In this document: positions 47,031 through 56,399 of the stretch, in pieces
Numbering within the stretch: the first letter of the stretch is position 1
Layout of the letters: each line of letters begins with the position of its first letter
Assembly: GCF_016746085.1 (NCBI RefSeq)
Contig: NZ_JAERTZ010000018.1
Location: 1-64,000, forward strand
Origin: Zobellella iuensis
GTDB taxonomy: Bacteria; Pseudomonadota; Gammaproteobacteria; Enterobacterales; Aeromonadaceae
DNA length: 64,000 bases
Direction of reading: 5' to 3'
Position numbers and translations under genes: made by a program
Notes under the pieces: generated by a model
Seen by the model: the letters and a program-made list of their open reading frames with translations, nothing else
Told to the model about the DNA's origin: nothing
Database searches by the model: none

Positions 47031-48584
47031 ATGGAATCTCATCCTTTTGTTCAGACCTTTTGGTCCCTGCTGCCGCCATTATTGGCGATCATATTGGCCA
47101 TTTTTACCCGTCGGGTCTTGTTATCCCTGGGGTTTGGCATTGCCCTGGGTGCCTTGTTATTACAGCAGTTCAACCCTTTTGCTGCATTGACCCATTTGGC
47201 TACAGGCGTGATGGCGCTATTCTGGTCAGATCATGCCGTGAACGAATGGAATGTGAATATACTGCTGTTTTTACTGTTGTTGGGGTGCATGATCAGCATG
47301 CTCAGCCGCACCGGCGCTACCCTGGCTTTCGCCGAATGGGCACAGGCGCGTATCAAAACGCGCCGTCAGGCTAAAGTCATGACCGGCCTGCTGGTATTTA
47401 TCTTCTTTATTGACGATTATTTTCATAGCCTTTCTGTGGGCACGATTTGCCGGCCGGTAACCGACCGTTTCCGTATTTCCCGCGCCAAACTCGCCTATCT
47501 GCTGGACTCAACCGCAGCGCCGGTTTGCGTATTGATGCCGGTGTCTTCCTGGGGCGCTTATATTATCGCGTTGGTCGGCGGTATCCTGGCCAGTTATGGC
47601 CTGACCGGACAGAGCGCGCTGGGCGCTTTTCTGACGATGGGAGCCATGAACTTTTATGCGCTCTTTACTCTGGTGATGGTGCTGCTGGTGATCCGGGGAG
47701 GATGGGATCTGGGGGCCATGGCGCATCATGAACGGCAGGCGCTGAACGGTATCTTGTTTGATAAAGCCAAAGGCACTCCTCCGGGGGTGGCCGATACCGC
47801 CACGGGTGTCGGCCGTGTCGCGGACTTGTTGAGTGCGATTGGTGCGCTGACCCTGGTGACGGTGACGGCTTTGCTGGTGACCGGCGCGCAGGCATTGGCC
47901 GAGAATGGCATGGCGTTTTCGGTGCTGTCAGCCCTTGAAAATACCAATGTCGGGCGTTCCCTGGTCCTGGGCGGCGTGGCCGGGGTTCTGGTGTGCGTGC
48001 TGGCCATGTTCAGACACAAGGCCTCGTCGGCCGAATGGAGGCATACGCTGAAAGTCGGGGCGAAGGGGATGTTGCCGGCGATTTATATTTTGCTGTTTGC
48101 CTGGGCCATTGCCGGGCTGATCGGCGAGCTGGAAACCGGTAAGTACCTTGCCTCCCTGGTGCAACAGAGCATGCCGCTGTTTGTGCTGCCGGCCGTCCTG
48201 TTCCTGTTGGCCGGGGTGATGGCCTTCGCCACCGGGACCAGTTGGGGTACCTTCGGAGTGATGCTGCCCATCGCGGCCGATATGACCATGGCCATAGATG
48301 CCCAATTGCTGTTGCCGGGGATGTCGGCGGTGATGGCGGGAGCCGTGTTTGGGGATCATTGTTCACCCATTTCGGACACCACTATTCTGTCTTCCACCGG
48401 GGCTTCCTGCCATCATATCGATCATGTCATCACCCAGCTGCCCTATGCGCTTTCCATCGCCATGGTCAGTGTGATCGGCTACCTGACATTGGGCTACAGC
48501 GCCTCCCTGCTGATGGGCTTTGCGGCGGCATCGACAGGCTTCCTGCTGATGCTGGCATTCTGGGCCTGGAAACAAAGGGGATAA
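47031..48584 (+). CDS. NhaC-family transporter, probable lysine permease
   Basis: Inner-membrane ion-coupled transporter of 517 residues with about 11-12 hydrophobic segments, classed by similarity with Na+/H+ antiporter NhaC. Conserved regions include DDYFHSLSVGTICRPVTDRF, the TSWGTFGVMLPIAADM segment and FGDHCSPISDTTILSSTGAS. A lysine riboswitch precedes it, matching the lysW-type lysine transporters predicted in other gammaproteobacteria (Rodionov et al. 2003), so lysine uptake is more likely than Na+/H+ exchange. ATG 47031; weak ribosome site CAGGTG. tdk starts 5 bp after the stop. Confidence 0.85.
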   Translation: MESHPFVQTFWSLLPPLLAIILAIFTRRVLLSLGFGIALGALLLQQFNPFAALTHLATGVMALFWSDHAVNEWNVNILLFLLLLGCMISMLSRTGATLAFAEWAQARIKTRRQAKVMTGLLVFIFFIDDYFHSLSVGTICRPVTDRFRISRAKLAYLLDSTAAPVCVLMPVSSWGAYIIALVGGILASYGLTGQSALGAFLTMGAMNFYALFTLVMVLLVIRGGWDLGAMAHHERQALNGILFDKAKGTPPGVADTATGVGRVADLLSAIGALTLVTVTALLVTGAQALAENGMAFSVLSALENTNVGRSLVLGGVAGVLVCVLAMFRHKASSAEWRHTLKVGAKGMLPAIYILLFAWAIAGLIGELETGKYLASLVQQSMPLFVLPAVLFLLAGVMAFATGTSWGTFGVMLPIAADMTMAIDAQLLLPGMSAVMAGAVFGDHCSPISDTTILSSTGASCHHIDHVITQLPYALSIAMVSVIGYLTLGYSASLLMGFAAASTGFLLMLAFWAWKQRG

Positions 48585-48589
48585 TCGCC

Positions 48590-49171
48590 ATGGCCTCTCT
48601 GCACTACAAATATGCGGCCATGAATTCGGGCAAGTCGACCCAGCTGATACAGGCTCATTTCAACTACCTGGAAAGGGGGCTCAGCCCCTATGCCATGACA
48701 CCCCGGCTGGATACCCGGGCCGGCGCCGGCATCATCCGGGCTCGGGTAGGCCTGAGCCTGCCGGTCGATACCTTTGGCCGTGACTGCGATCTGTTTGAAC
48801 TGATAAAACAGCGTTGCGAAGGGCATCCCACCGATGTTTTTATCCTGGATGAAGCCCAATTCCTGACGCGGGCCCAGGTTTATCAGCTGGCTCGCATCGT
48901 GGATGAGCTGGGCATCCCGGTGATGGCCTACGGATTAAAAACCGACTTCCGGGGGGAATTGTTCGAAGGGGCCCACTACCTGTTTTGCCTTGCCGACAAG
49001 CTGGAAGAATTAAAGACCATCTGCTGGTGTGGCAACAAGGCGCATATGAACGCCCGGCTGGATGCAGGAGGGCGAGTGGTGCGCGAAGGCTGCCAGATAG
49101 AGATTGGCGGCAATGAGCGCTACGTTGCCCTGTGTCGTCGCCATTATATGCAGGGCAAGACCAGGGAATAA
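48590..49171 (+). CDS. tdk: Thymidine kinase
   Basis: Salvages thymidine to dTMP. The 193 residues show the P-loop KYAAMNSGKSTQLIQAH, DEAQFL, and the zinc-binding C-terminal part (ICWCGNKAHMNARLD...CRRHY). ATG 48590, 5 bp after the transporter gene, probably co-transcribed. Confidence 0.95.
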   Translation: MASLHYKYAAMNSGKSTQLIQAHFNYLERGLSPYAMTPRLDTRAGAGIIRARVGLSLPVDTFGRDCDLFELIKQRCEGHPTDVFILDEAQFLTRAQVYQLARIVDELGIPVMAYGLKTDFRGELFEGAHYLFCLADKLEELKTICWCGNKAHMNARLDAGGRVVREGCQIEIGGNERYVALCRRHYMQGKTRE

Positions 49172-49179
49172 GAGGGCAA

Positions 49180-50406
49180 TCAGTTCAAGCGGTGCTGATT
49201 GCCGAGCCGGTTACTCCACTGTACCGCCTGTTCATAGCTCTGGCTGCTGGCCGTTTCGCTGAGTCCAATAAAGGCGAGGCGTTGCTGCAACTGCGGCCAG
49301 TTGGCCTGTTCATGATCATGCACCAGCCCCATAAAAAAACCCAACTGGCCCTTGTCTTCGAGTAGCGCCTGGGACACGTTCTCCGCAACCGACAAGTGCG
49401 GTAATATTTCGGCCATGGGGCGCTCGAGCAGTACATCCAGCAATGAGAACAGCCCGCAGATAAAGGCGTCATCTTTTAGGCCCGAACTGACCTGTTCGGC
49501 CAGCAACTCGCACCATTTGGCGCGGATAATGGATAACCGGTAAAGCTCGATATTTTTGTTCTTGCTGACATAGGCGGTCATGACCAGGGCGGTGAAGCGC
49601 TTGAGCTGCTGATGGCCCAGATAAACGATGGCACTGCGCAGGTTTTCGATATTCTGGTGGCGATATCCCATATGCAGGTTATTGACATAACGGAGCAGGT
49701 TATAGGAGAGCGAGAGGTCGCGGCTGAACAGCTCGGTCAGCCTGTTGTAGTCGATATCGTTGTCACTGACCGCCGCCAGCAATTCAAAGGCGGTGAGCTC
49801 GTCGGTGGTGAGAATACGCCGGCGGATGACCTGGGGTTGCTGAAAGTAATAGCCCTGGAAAAATTCAAAACCCGCGAGCTCTGCGGCGGCAAATTCTTCG
49901 CGGGTTTCCACCTTTTCGGCAATAAAACGCAGCTGCGGGTAGCGGCGGCATGCCTGGATAAAACGTGCGCAGTCGGCAAGGGAAGTCTGGCGTAAGTCCA
50001 GCTTGATAAAATCCATAAAGGGCAGAAAGGCGTCCCAGGCACTGCCCGGCAAATGGTCGTCGAGTGCCAGCTTCAGACCCAGACCTTTCAGTCGTTTGAC
50101 CGCTTCCAGCAAGGCCGGATCCGGGGTGGCGTCTTCCAGTATTTCAATCACCAGCCGGTGCTGGTGAAAGGCATCGGCCATGCCCTCACGCAGCAGGGCA
50201 TCGGGAAAGTTGACAAAGCACAGGGCTTCACCGACCAGATCTTCGATTTTCTGGCTTAAAAATTGTTCAGCCATTAAACGGCGGGTAGCCAGCTCGGCTT
50301 CGATATCGGGAAAGCGATTATCGAGACCAAGGCGGAATAACAGCTCATATCCGAAGGGATTACCCTGTTTGTCGAGAATGGCTTGTCTGGCTACAAAGCA
50401 GTTCAT
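49180..50406 (-). CDS. EAL-HDOD signalling protein, likely inactive phosphodiesterase
   Basis: The 408 residues comprise an EAL domain (about 5-200) and an HDOD domain (about 205-395), the YuxH/CdgJ layout. Many EAL catalytic residues are kept (GYELLFR, FVNF, EILED, ALDD, IKLD, AEKVET), but the loop-6 sequence following DD is HLPG rather than FGTG, which suggests weak or no c-di-GMP hydrolysis and a regulatory role. ATG 50406 is chosen over a TTG at 50424. Convergent with tdk (8-bp gap). Confidence 0.85.
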   Translation of the reverse strand: MNCFVARQAILDKQGNPFGYELLFRLGLDNRFPDIEAELATRRLMAEQFLSQKIEDLVGEALCFVNFPDALLREGMADAFHQHRLVIEILEDATPDPALLEAVKRLKGLGLKLALDDHLPGSAWDAFLPFMDFIKLDLRQTSLADCARFIQACRRYPQLRFIAEKVETREEFAAAELAGFEFFQGYYFQQPQVIRRRILTTDELTAFELLAAVSDNDIDYNRLTELFSRDLSLSYNLLRYVNNLHMGYRHQNIENLRSAIVYLGHQQLKRFTALVMTAYVSKNKNIELYRLSIIRAKWCELLAEQVSSGLKDDAFICGLFSLLDVLLERPMAEILPHLSVAENVSQALLEDKGQLGFFMGLVHDHEQANWPQLQQRLAFIGLSETASSQSYEQAVQWSNRLGNQHRLN

Positions 50407-50477
50407 GGGGACCTGGCGTGTCAAAAACAGGTTGTGGAATATACAGGATAATCACCGGGTTGACAAAGCAGACGCCA

Positions 50478-50503
50478 ATAAAAAGCGCCTCGGGAGGCGC
50501 TTT
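50478..50503 (-). terminator. fadL terminator
   Basis: AAAGCGCCTC-CC-GAGGCGCTTTTTAT on the minus strand, 22 bp past the fadL stop. Confidence 0.85.
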
Positions 50504-50525
50504 CGGACTGGTCCATCGGATGGGC

Positions 50526-51851
50526 TTAGAAGCGGTAGTTCATCTGCAGCCCAAAGAGGTAGGCATCGCCGCCGGAGATAAATTCGAAGCCGTCTTCAAC
50601 CACATCCACTTTTTTGCCGTCCAGGAAGGCAAAGGCGGCATCAACGCTCAGATTCTGGTTATAGGCGTAGGTGGCGCCCAGGGTATACCAGGTCCGGTTG
50701 CTGTCCGGAATGGAAATAGAGCGATATGGCTCCTGTACGGGTGACATGTCATAAGCAAGGCCGCCACGCAGGGTCCACTGCTCATTCAGATAGTGAGTGG
50801 CCCCGGCACTGATACGCCAGCTGTTTTTGAACTGCTCGGGTTTCTCCAGACATACACCGTCATTACACTGGCTGCTGGTGGCCTTCAGCTCGTCAAAGTG
50901 GCGCCACTCCGTCCACATCAGCCCATAGTGTACCGCCCAGTCCGGCGAAACTTTATTGAAGCCGGATAACTCGGCGATGGCCGGCAGGGTCAGGTTCAAC
51001 TGCCCGGGAACGGTTTGAAAACCCGAGCTTACACCGCTGTACTGGCCATCAAAGGTCAGGTCGACCTTGGAACGGTAGGTCAGGGCCCAACGATTGTTTT
51101 CGTCGGCCTGAAACAGTATGCCGGTGTTCCAGCCGTAGCCCCAGTCGTCTCCGGTTAGGCGGGCAACTTCGGTGCCACGCCCTTCAAGACCCTGTTGGGC
51201 CAGCCCCTGAGCGGCAAGCTGGGAGGCTTGCTCTGCGGAAAGTCCGGGATTGGTTGCCAGGATCCCCTGGGTTGTTTGGCCAAGCAGTTGATCGTAGTGA
51301 GCCCCGGCGTGACGAATTAACTCGGCATCGGCGTAGACGGCGTTGAAGCCCAGGCCTAAAGAGAGTTGGTTGTTCACTTTAAAGGCGAGATTGGGATTGA
51401 GGTTCAGGGTTTTGAGCGAGGTCTTACCGGCAACCGGGCCGGCATAATAGTCATTGGGATAGTTGGTTGCCAGGCCATAGTTGGTAAAAGCGCCAAAACC
51501 GGCCACCCATTGCTCATTAATAGGATGTACGTAATAGAAAAAGGGCACCACGGCGTCATTGGCAATGTCATCGGCAGTTTGCGCAAGAGAGCTGCCTTTC
51601 CCCTCCACATCCACTTCCGGATTGATATAAACGGCGCCGGTAGACAGCGCGGGGCTTTCGAACAGGGTCATGGCGGCGGGATTGCGGCCCAATACGGAGG
51701 CGTTGTCGGCAACGGCACCTTCGCCGGAGTAGGCGCGGCCGAGACCTGTCGTGCTTTGCTCGGCCAGCTGGAAAGCGGCGGAATGGGCCGGCCCTGCTAC
51801 CACAGCAATGGCAGCGGCGAGCACGGACAGTTTCAACGTCTTTTGGCTCAT
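50526..51851 (-). CDS. fadL: Long-chain fatty-acid outer-membrane transporter FadL
   Basis: Outer-membrane beta-barrel importing long-chain fatty acids. The 441 residues begin with a signal peptide (cleavage near AHSAAF, so mature AAFQLAEQS...), then the FadL hatch region (GLGRAYSGEGAVADNASVLGRNPA) and end in the aromatic Phe of outer-membrane proteins (NYRF). ATG 51851 is preferred for the signal peptide. A PsrA-type box 113 bp upstream links it to psrA. Confidence 0.93.
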   Translation of the reverse strand: MSQKTLKLSVLAAAIAVVAGPAHSAAFQLAEQSTTGLGRAYSGEGAVADNASVLGRNPAAMTLFESPALSTGAVYINPEVDVEGKGSSLAQTADDIANDAVVPFFYYVHPINEQWVAGFGAFTNYGLATNYPNDYYAGPVAGKTSLKTLNLNPNLAFKVNNQLSLGLGFNAVYADAELIRHAGAHYDQLLGQTTQGILATNPGLSAEQASQLAAQGLAQQGLEGRGTEVARLTGDDWGYGWNTGILFQADENNRWALTYRSKVDLTFDGQYSGVSSGFQTVPGQLNLTLPAIAELSGFNKVSPDWAVHYGLMWTEWRHFDELKATSSQCNDGVCLEKPEQFKNSWRISAGATHYLNEQWTLRGGLAYDMSPVQEPYRSISIPDSNRTWYTLGATYAYNQNLSVDAAFAFLDGKKVDVVEDGFEFISGGDAYLFGLQMNYRF

Positions 51852-51964
51852 AGAAGACTCTCTTGTCGTTGTTATGTGAATCGGGCGCGACAGCTTTTTG
51901 CGCAACTGGCAGGAGGTGTGAACTCTTACCAGTTGGGAGCATAAAAAAATGTAATCAAAAAGTA

Positions 51965-51976
51965 AAACACTTGTTT
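51965..51976 (-). promoter_or_regulatory. Candidate PsrA operator upstream of fadL
   Basis: AAACACTTGTTT, identical to the 12-mer in the psrA promoter (1277-1288), 113 bp upstream of the fadL ATG and next to the putP terminator T-run. Confidence 0.6.
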
Positions 51977-52004
51977 ATAAAAAAAGGGCCTGCCGGCCCT
52001 TTTT
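51977..52004 (-). terminator. putP terminator
   Basis: AAAAAGGGCC-GGCA-GGCCCTTTTT on the minus strand with an extended T-run, 17 bp after the putP stop. Confidence 0.85.
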
Positions 52005-52021
52005 GTGATAGTAATCAAGGA

Positions 52022-53485
52022 TTAAAGGTCAGATTCCATCCGCCGGAAACCGAGCATTACCGCCTTTGACGGCGCCTTGTCCATCTGGCTGACGAGGATA
52101 CAGGCCAGGCCACAGATAAGGAAACCGGGGATGATTTCATAAAGATTGAACAGTCCGCCGCTCAGCTGTTTCCAGCCGATCACGGTCAAGGCGCCCAGGA
52201 TGATGCCCGCCAGGGCGCCGTTGCGGGTCAGCCGCGGCCAGAACACCGAAAGGATAATCACGGGGCCGAAGGCGGCGCCGAAACCGGCCCAGGCATAGCT
52301 GACCAGGCCCAGCACCGTGGTTTGCGGATCCAGGGCAATCAGCATGGCAGACAGGGCGACCCCCAGCACCGCAAAGCGCCCCACCCACACCAGTTCGGCA
52401 TCCTGTGCCGAGGGGCGCAACCAGCGTTTGTAGAAGTCTTCGGTAATGGCGGAAGAGCACACCAACAGCTGGGAATCGATGGTGCTCATGATGGCGGACA
52501 TGATGGCCGCAATCAGCAGGCCGGCCACCCAGGGGTTGAATACCGCGTTGGCCAGGGCCAGGAACACGGTTTCCGGGTTGTCGAGCGGGGTGCCACTGAA
52601 GTAGAGGGTGCCGGCCAGGCCGACGCCCAGGGCGCCGATCAGCGACAGTATCATCCAGCTCATGGCGATACGGCGGGACAGGGGCACAGAACGCGGCGAG
52701 TCGATGGCCATGAAGCGGGCCAGGATATGGGGTTGCCCAAAGTAACCCAGTCCCCAGGCCAGCAGGCTGAGCCCACTCAGCCAGGAGAAATCATGGAACA
52801 GGTTGAGCTTGCTGCTGTCCATCTGTTCCAGATCGGCAAAGGTCTGCGCCATGCCACCCAGTTCGTTCATCACCACCCAGGGCAGTACGATCAATGCCAG
52901 CAACATCAGTATGCCCTGGAAGAAATCCGTCCAGGATACGGCCAGGAACCCCCCCATAAAGGTATAGGCGACGATAACGCCGCCGCCGATGACGAGCGCG
53001 GTCAGGTAGGGCAGGCCAAAGACTTTTTCGAACAGGATGGCGCCGCCCACCAGGCCGGAGGCGGTGTAAAAGACAAAGAACACCAGTATGGTCAGGGCCG
53101 AGATCACCCGGATCAGGCCGCTGCGGTCGGCCAGGCGATTTTCCAGGAAGTCGGGCAGGGTGAGGGAATCGTTGGCCTGCTCGGTGTAGACCCGCAGTCG
53201 CCTGGCGACGAACAGCCAGTTGAGCCAGGCCCCGATCACCAGACCGATACCGATCCAGGCCTGGTTGATGCCATACAGATAAACCGCACCGGGCAGGCCG
53301 AGCAGCAACCAGCCGCTCATGTCCGAGGCGCCGACACTCAGGGCCGCCACACCGGGGCCGAGGCGACGACCGCCGAGAATATAATCGCTCAGCGAGCGCG
53401 TGGCTTTATAGGCCACCAGGCCGATCAGCATGGTCAGCAGCAGGTAGCCGACAAAGGTGAGCAGGATAGGGAGTTCTATGGTCAT
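52022..53485 (-). CDS. putP: Sodium/proline symporter
   Basis: Na+-coupled proline uptake in the inner membrane. The 487 residues form a 13-segment SSS-family transporter with SVGASDMSGWLLLGLPGAVY (substrate/Na site) and GYFGQPHILARFMAIDS, which is characteristic of PutP. No putA lies adjacent. Start ATG 53485. Own terminator. Confidence 0.93.
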   Translation of the reverse strand: MTIELPILLTFVGYLLLTMLIGLVAYKATRSLSDYILGGRRLGPGVAALSVGASDMSGWLLLGLPGAVYLYGINQAWIGIGLVIGAWLNWLFVARRLRVYTEQANDSLTLPDFLENRLADRSGLIRVISALTILVFFVFYTASGLVGGAILFEKVFGLPYLTALVIGGGVIVAYTFMGGFLAVSWTDFFQGILMLLALIVLPWVVMNELGGMAQTFADLEQMDSSKLNLFHDFSWLSGLSLLAWGLGYFGQPHILARFMAIDSPRSVPLSRRIAMSWMILSLIGALGVGLAGTLYFSGTPLDNPETVFLALANAVFNPWVAGLLIAAIMSAIMSTIDSQLLVCSSAITEDFYKRWLRPSAQDAELVWVGRFAVLGVALSAMLIALDPQTTVLGLVSYAWAGFGAAFGPVIILSVFWPRLTRNGALAGIILGALTVIGWKQLSGGLFNLYEIIPGFLICGLACILVSQMDKAPSKAVMLGFRRMESDL

Positions 53486-53615
53486 GGGCGCATTCCTGTT
53501 GTTCCGAACAGCGTTTTCGCTTCCGTGTGAGCGGGGAGGCCGAATGTTACACCATTAAGCCATTGAACTCCCAGCGGTTGAGCCTAAATTTCTCGGGTTG
53601 GAAGCGCCCATCAGG

Positions 53616-54344
53616 TTATAGTGCCCTTTCCAGCGATGCCTGGACTTTCTGGGCCATGGAATGCACATTCTCCAGTTTGTCGCCGACCACGACCAGGCGG
53701 TTGTAGGTCATGGGTATCACCTCGCCGTGCAGGTTGGCGTCGGAAAACTCGCGGACGATCTGCAAGGCGCGTTCCATGGGGATCAGGAAGACGTGGACAC
53801 GCTCGTGTTCGCCCTGGATCACCAGGTGTGCCGCCGGGCCACCGGCAAAGATGCAGTGATTGGCGTAGTAGATCTTGCCGATAGCGGCGATGTCCTTCAG
53901 CTTGGCGCCGTAGGGGCGCAGCTTGGCGTTGACCGTGGCCAGGGTCAGCTCTTCATCGACATAGCGGGTAAAAGGCATTTCCATCTGCACATGATGCATG
54001 GCCACCTTGGCCACCGAGGGGGGCAGGTTGCCGGATTCCGCGGACAGGTGCATAAAGCGGGTGGAAAATCCCAGGGCAAAGGCGACGGACGCGGCCACCG
54101 CCAGGTGACGCCAGCCCAGTCCTTCCTTGTTGTCCTGTTGACGCAGCAGGTGCGAGAGCATCAGTTTGTCGGGCAGTGCCGGAGGAACCGGTTCGTTCAA
54201 TGCCCGCTCCAGCTTGCGGTTGAACTCTTTCAATTCATCCATGAATTGGCGGTTGCCGGCGTTGGCGGTAGAAGCGGATACAAATTCCGGGCTCTTGTCA
54301 CAGGGATCGGCATAAGCCCGGCGGCGAAATTCCAGATCATCCAT
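53616..54344 (-). CDS. DUF3379-type membrane protein, probable anti-sigma factor
   Basis: A 242-residue protein of the DUF3379 family. N-terminal cytoplasmic part (about 1-80) rich in charged residues, one hydrophobic segment (HLAVAASVAFALGFSTRF, about 80-97), then a C-terminal extracytoplasmic domain. Its gene overlaps the upstream sigma-factor gene by 8 bp, the arrangement of sigma/anti-sigma pairs. The anti-sigma role is inferred from order and topology; the N-terminus has no zinc-finger motif. Confidence 0.75.
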   Translation of the reverse strand: MDDLEFRRRAYADPCDKSPEFVSASTANAGNRQFMDELKEFNRKLERALNEPVPPALPDKLMLSHLLRQQDNKEGLGWRHLAVAASVAFALGFSTRFMHLSAESGNLPPSVAKVAMHHVQMEMPFTRYVDEELTLATVNAKLRPYGAKLKDIAAIGKIYYANHCIFAGGPAAHLVIQGEHERVHVFLIPMERALQIVREFSDANLHGEVIPMTYNRLVVVGDKLENVHSMAQKVQASLERAL

Positions 54345-54906
54345 TGCATCGGCCTCGCGAACTCTTGTCCTGCTCCAATGCCTCTTTCAGCTGGTTGCGG
54401 GCGCGAAAGAGGCGGGTCATTACGGTATTCTTGTTCAAGTCCAGTATCTCGGCGATTTCTTCGCCACTGAAGCCGCCGATCACCTGCAGCAGCAGTGGTT
54501 CCCGGTATTCCTCGGCCAGTTCGGCGATATGCCGGCGCAGCCATTCGTTTTCCATGTCCTGTTCCAGTCCCAGGCTCTGCTTGTCGGCCACGGGAACGCT
54601 GTCCAGATCCACCAGCTCAAACTGCTTGCGTTCGAACCGGCGGGCGTTTTCCCGCCGCAGTATGGTAATCAGCCAGGCCTTGGCGGCTTTTTCGTCTTTC
54701 AGACTGTCGAGCGCCTTCCAGGCGCGCAGAAAGGTTTCCTGCACTAAATCTTCAGCCACTTGCCGATCATGGCATAGCCAGTAAGCATAGCGAAACAAAT
54801 CGCCGTGCAAGGCATATACCAGCGCCTCATAACGCTTTTGTTTTATCATCATGCTGTTAGAGACCGCATCTGGCTTGGTCTTCTTTCGCCTGAACAGGGA
54901 AATCAT
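54337..54906 (-). CDS. ECF-type RNA polymerase sigma factor
   Basis: Sigma-70 family factor of 189 residues with region 2 ([29 protein letters not shown]) and region 4 ([20 protein letters not shown]). Regions 1 and 3 are missing, as in ECF factors. Its target genes are unknown. Sigma plus DUF3379 pairs lie near fadIJ in other marine gammaproteobacteria, as I recall. ATG 54906; divergent from fadI across 179 bp. Confidence 0.85.
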   Translation of the reverse strand: MISLFRRKKTKPDAVSNSMMIKQKRYEALVYALHGDLFRYAYWLCHDRQVAEDLVQETFLRAWKALDSLKDEKAAKAWLITILRRENARRFERKQFELVDLDSVPVADKQSLGLEQDMENEWLRRHIAELAEEYREPLLLQVIGGFSGEEIAEILDLNKNTVMTRLFRARNQLKEALEQDKSSRGRCNG

Positions 54907-55085
54907 CGTTCACCGTTAAGTCAAGGGTGGCTTCTATCAGTCTACTCACTCTTGGCAGCGCACGCGATAGGCGTTTGGTTCGACTCCCCATGGCGGTGCA
55001 GAAAATTTCAATCACCTGTTTAAAACTTGTAGGGGCATTGTTAAGATGGCGTGGAGGTCAGACCTCTTGCCAACAAGGAGCAGAC

Positions 55086-56399
55086 ATGACGCTGACTAAC
55101 CCTTTAACCACCAGAACCGGCGATCGCATCGCCATCGTCTCCGGGCTGAGAACCCCCTTCGCCCGCCAGTCCACCGCCTATCGCGGCATACCGGCCCTGG
55201 ATCTGGGCAGGATGGTGGTGGCCGAACTGCTGGCGCGCACGCCGATGGACGCCAGCGAAGTGCAGCAACTGGTGTTCGGCCAGGTGGTGCAGATGCCCAA
55301 GGCCCCCAATATCGCCAGGGAAATCGTGCTCGGCACCGAGTTGCCGGCCAGCACCGATGCCTACAGCGTGACCCGGGCCTGCGCCACCAGTTTCCAGGCG
55401 GTGTCCAATATCGCCGAGGCGATGATGGCGGGCCATATCCAGGTGGGCATCGCCGGTGGCGCCGATTCTTCCTCGGTGCTGCCGATAGGGGTATCCAGCC
55501 GGCTGGCCGATGCGCTGCTCGATCTGAGCAAGGCCAGGTCGTTTGGTGCCAAGCTCGCCATATTGCGCCGGCTGAGGATCAAGGATCTGGCGCCGGTGCC
55601 GCCGGCGGTGGCGGAATATTCCACCGGGCTGTCCATGGGGCAGACCGCCGAGCAGATGGCCAAGAGCCACGGCATCGACCGGTTGGCCCAGGACGAGCTG
55701 GCCCACCGCTCGCATCAGCTGGCGGCCCGGGCCTGGCAGCAGGGGCTGCTGGCCGACGAGGTGATGGCCGCCTATGTGCCGCCGTTCAAGGCGCCCTTCG
55801 AGCAGGACAACAACATCCGCACCGAGTCCAGCCTGGCCGATTATGCCAGGCTCAGGCCCGCCTTCGACAAGCGCCACGGCAGCGTGACCGCCGCCAACAG
55901 CACCCCGCTCACCGACGGTGCCGCCTGTGTGCTGATGATGACCGAAAGCCGGGCCCGGGAGCTGGGGTTGAAGCCGCTGGGTTACCTGCGCAGCTACGCC
56001 TACGCCGCTATCGACGTCCGGCAGGACATGCTGCTGGGGCCGAGCTACGCCACGCCCCTGGCGCTGGAAAGGGCCGGCTGTACCCTGGCGGACATGGAGC
56101 TTGTCGAGATGCACGAGGCCTTCGCCGCCCAGACTCTGGCCAACCTCAAGATGTTCGAGAGCAAGACTTTCGCCGAACGGCAGCTCAACCGCGGCCAGGC
56201 CATAGGCCAAGTGGATATGGCCAAATTCAACGTGCTCGGCGGCTCCCTGGCCTACGGCCATCCCTTCGCCGCCACCGGCGCGCGCATGATCACCCAAACC
56301 CTGAGAGAGCTTAACCGCCGCGGCGGCGGCCTGGCGCTGACCACCGCCTGCGCCGCCGGCGGCCTGGGCGCGGCCATGGTACTGGAGGCAGCACAATGA
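55086..56399 (+). CDS. fadI: 3-ketoacyl-CoA thiolase FadI
   Basis: Thiolytic last step of beta-oxidation, forming acetyl-CoA. The 437 residues carry the acyl-enzyme Cys region ([13 protein letters not shown]), the [15 protein letters not shown] block, [17 protein letters not shown] and the C-terminal [17 protein letters not shown] 55086 is chosen by homology; the frame opens at 54927. It overlaps fadJ by 4 bp, the normal fadIJ order. FadI and FadJ work as a complex. Confidence 0.95.
   Translation: MTLTNPLTTRTGDRIAIVSGLRTPFARQSTAYRGIPALDLGRMVVAELLARTPMDASEVQQLVFGQVVQMPKAPNIAREIVLGTELPASTDAYSVTRACATSFQAVSNIAEAMMAGHIQVGIAGGADSSSVLPIGVSSRLADALLDLSKARSFGAKLAILRRLRIKDLAPVPPAVAEYSTGLSMGQTAEQMAKSHGIDRLAQDELAHRSHQLAARAWQQGLLADEVMAAYVPPFKAPFEQDNNIRTESSLADYARLRPAFDKRHGSVTAANSTPLTDGAACVLMMTESRARELGLKPLGYLRSYAYAAIDVRQDMLLGPSYATPLALERAGCTLADMELVEMHEAFAAQTLANLKMFESKTFAERQLNRGQAIGQVDMAKFNVLGGSLAYGHPFAATGARMITQTLRELNRRGGGLALTTACAAGGLGAAMVLEAAQ

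Noticed and set aside
46939-47190. Small open frame overlapping the start of the NhaC-family gene
   Set aside because: It begins in the riboswitch and overlaps the transporter in another frame; no family match.
47031-48584. Simple Na+/H+ antiporter call from family alone
   Set aside because: The lysine riboswitch upstream makes lysine transport the better hypothesis.
55012-55035. PsrA or FadR site before fadI
   Set aside because: CTGTTTAAAACTTGTA only partly resembles either site and the half-site spacing is wrong.
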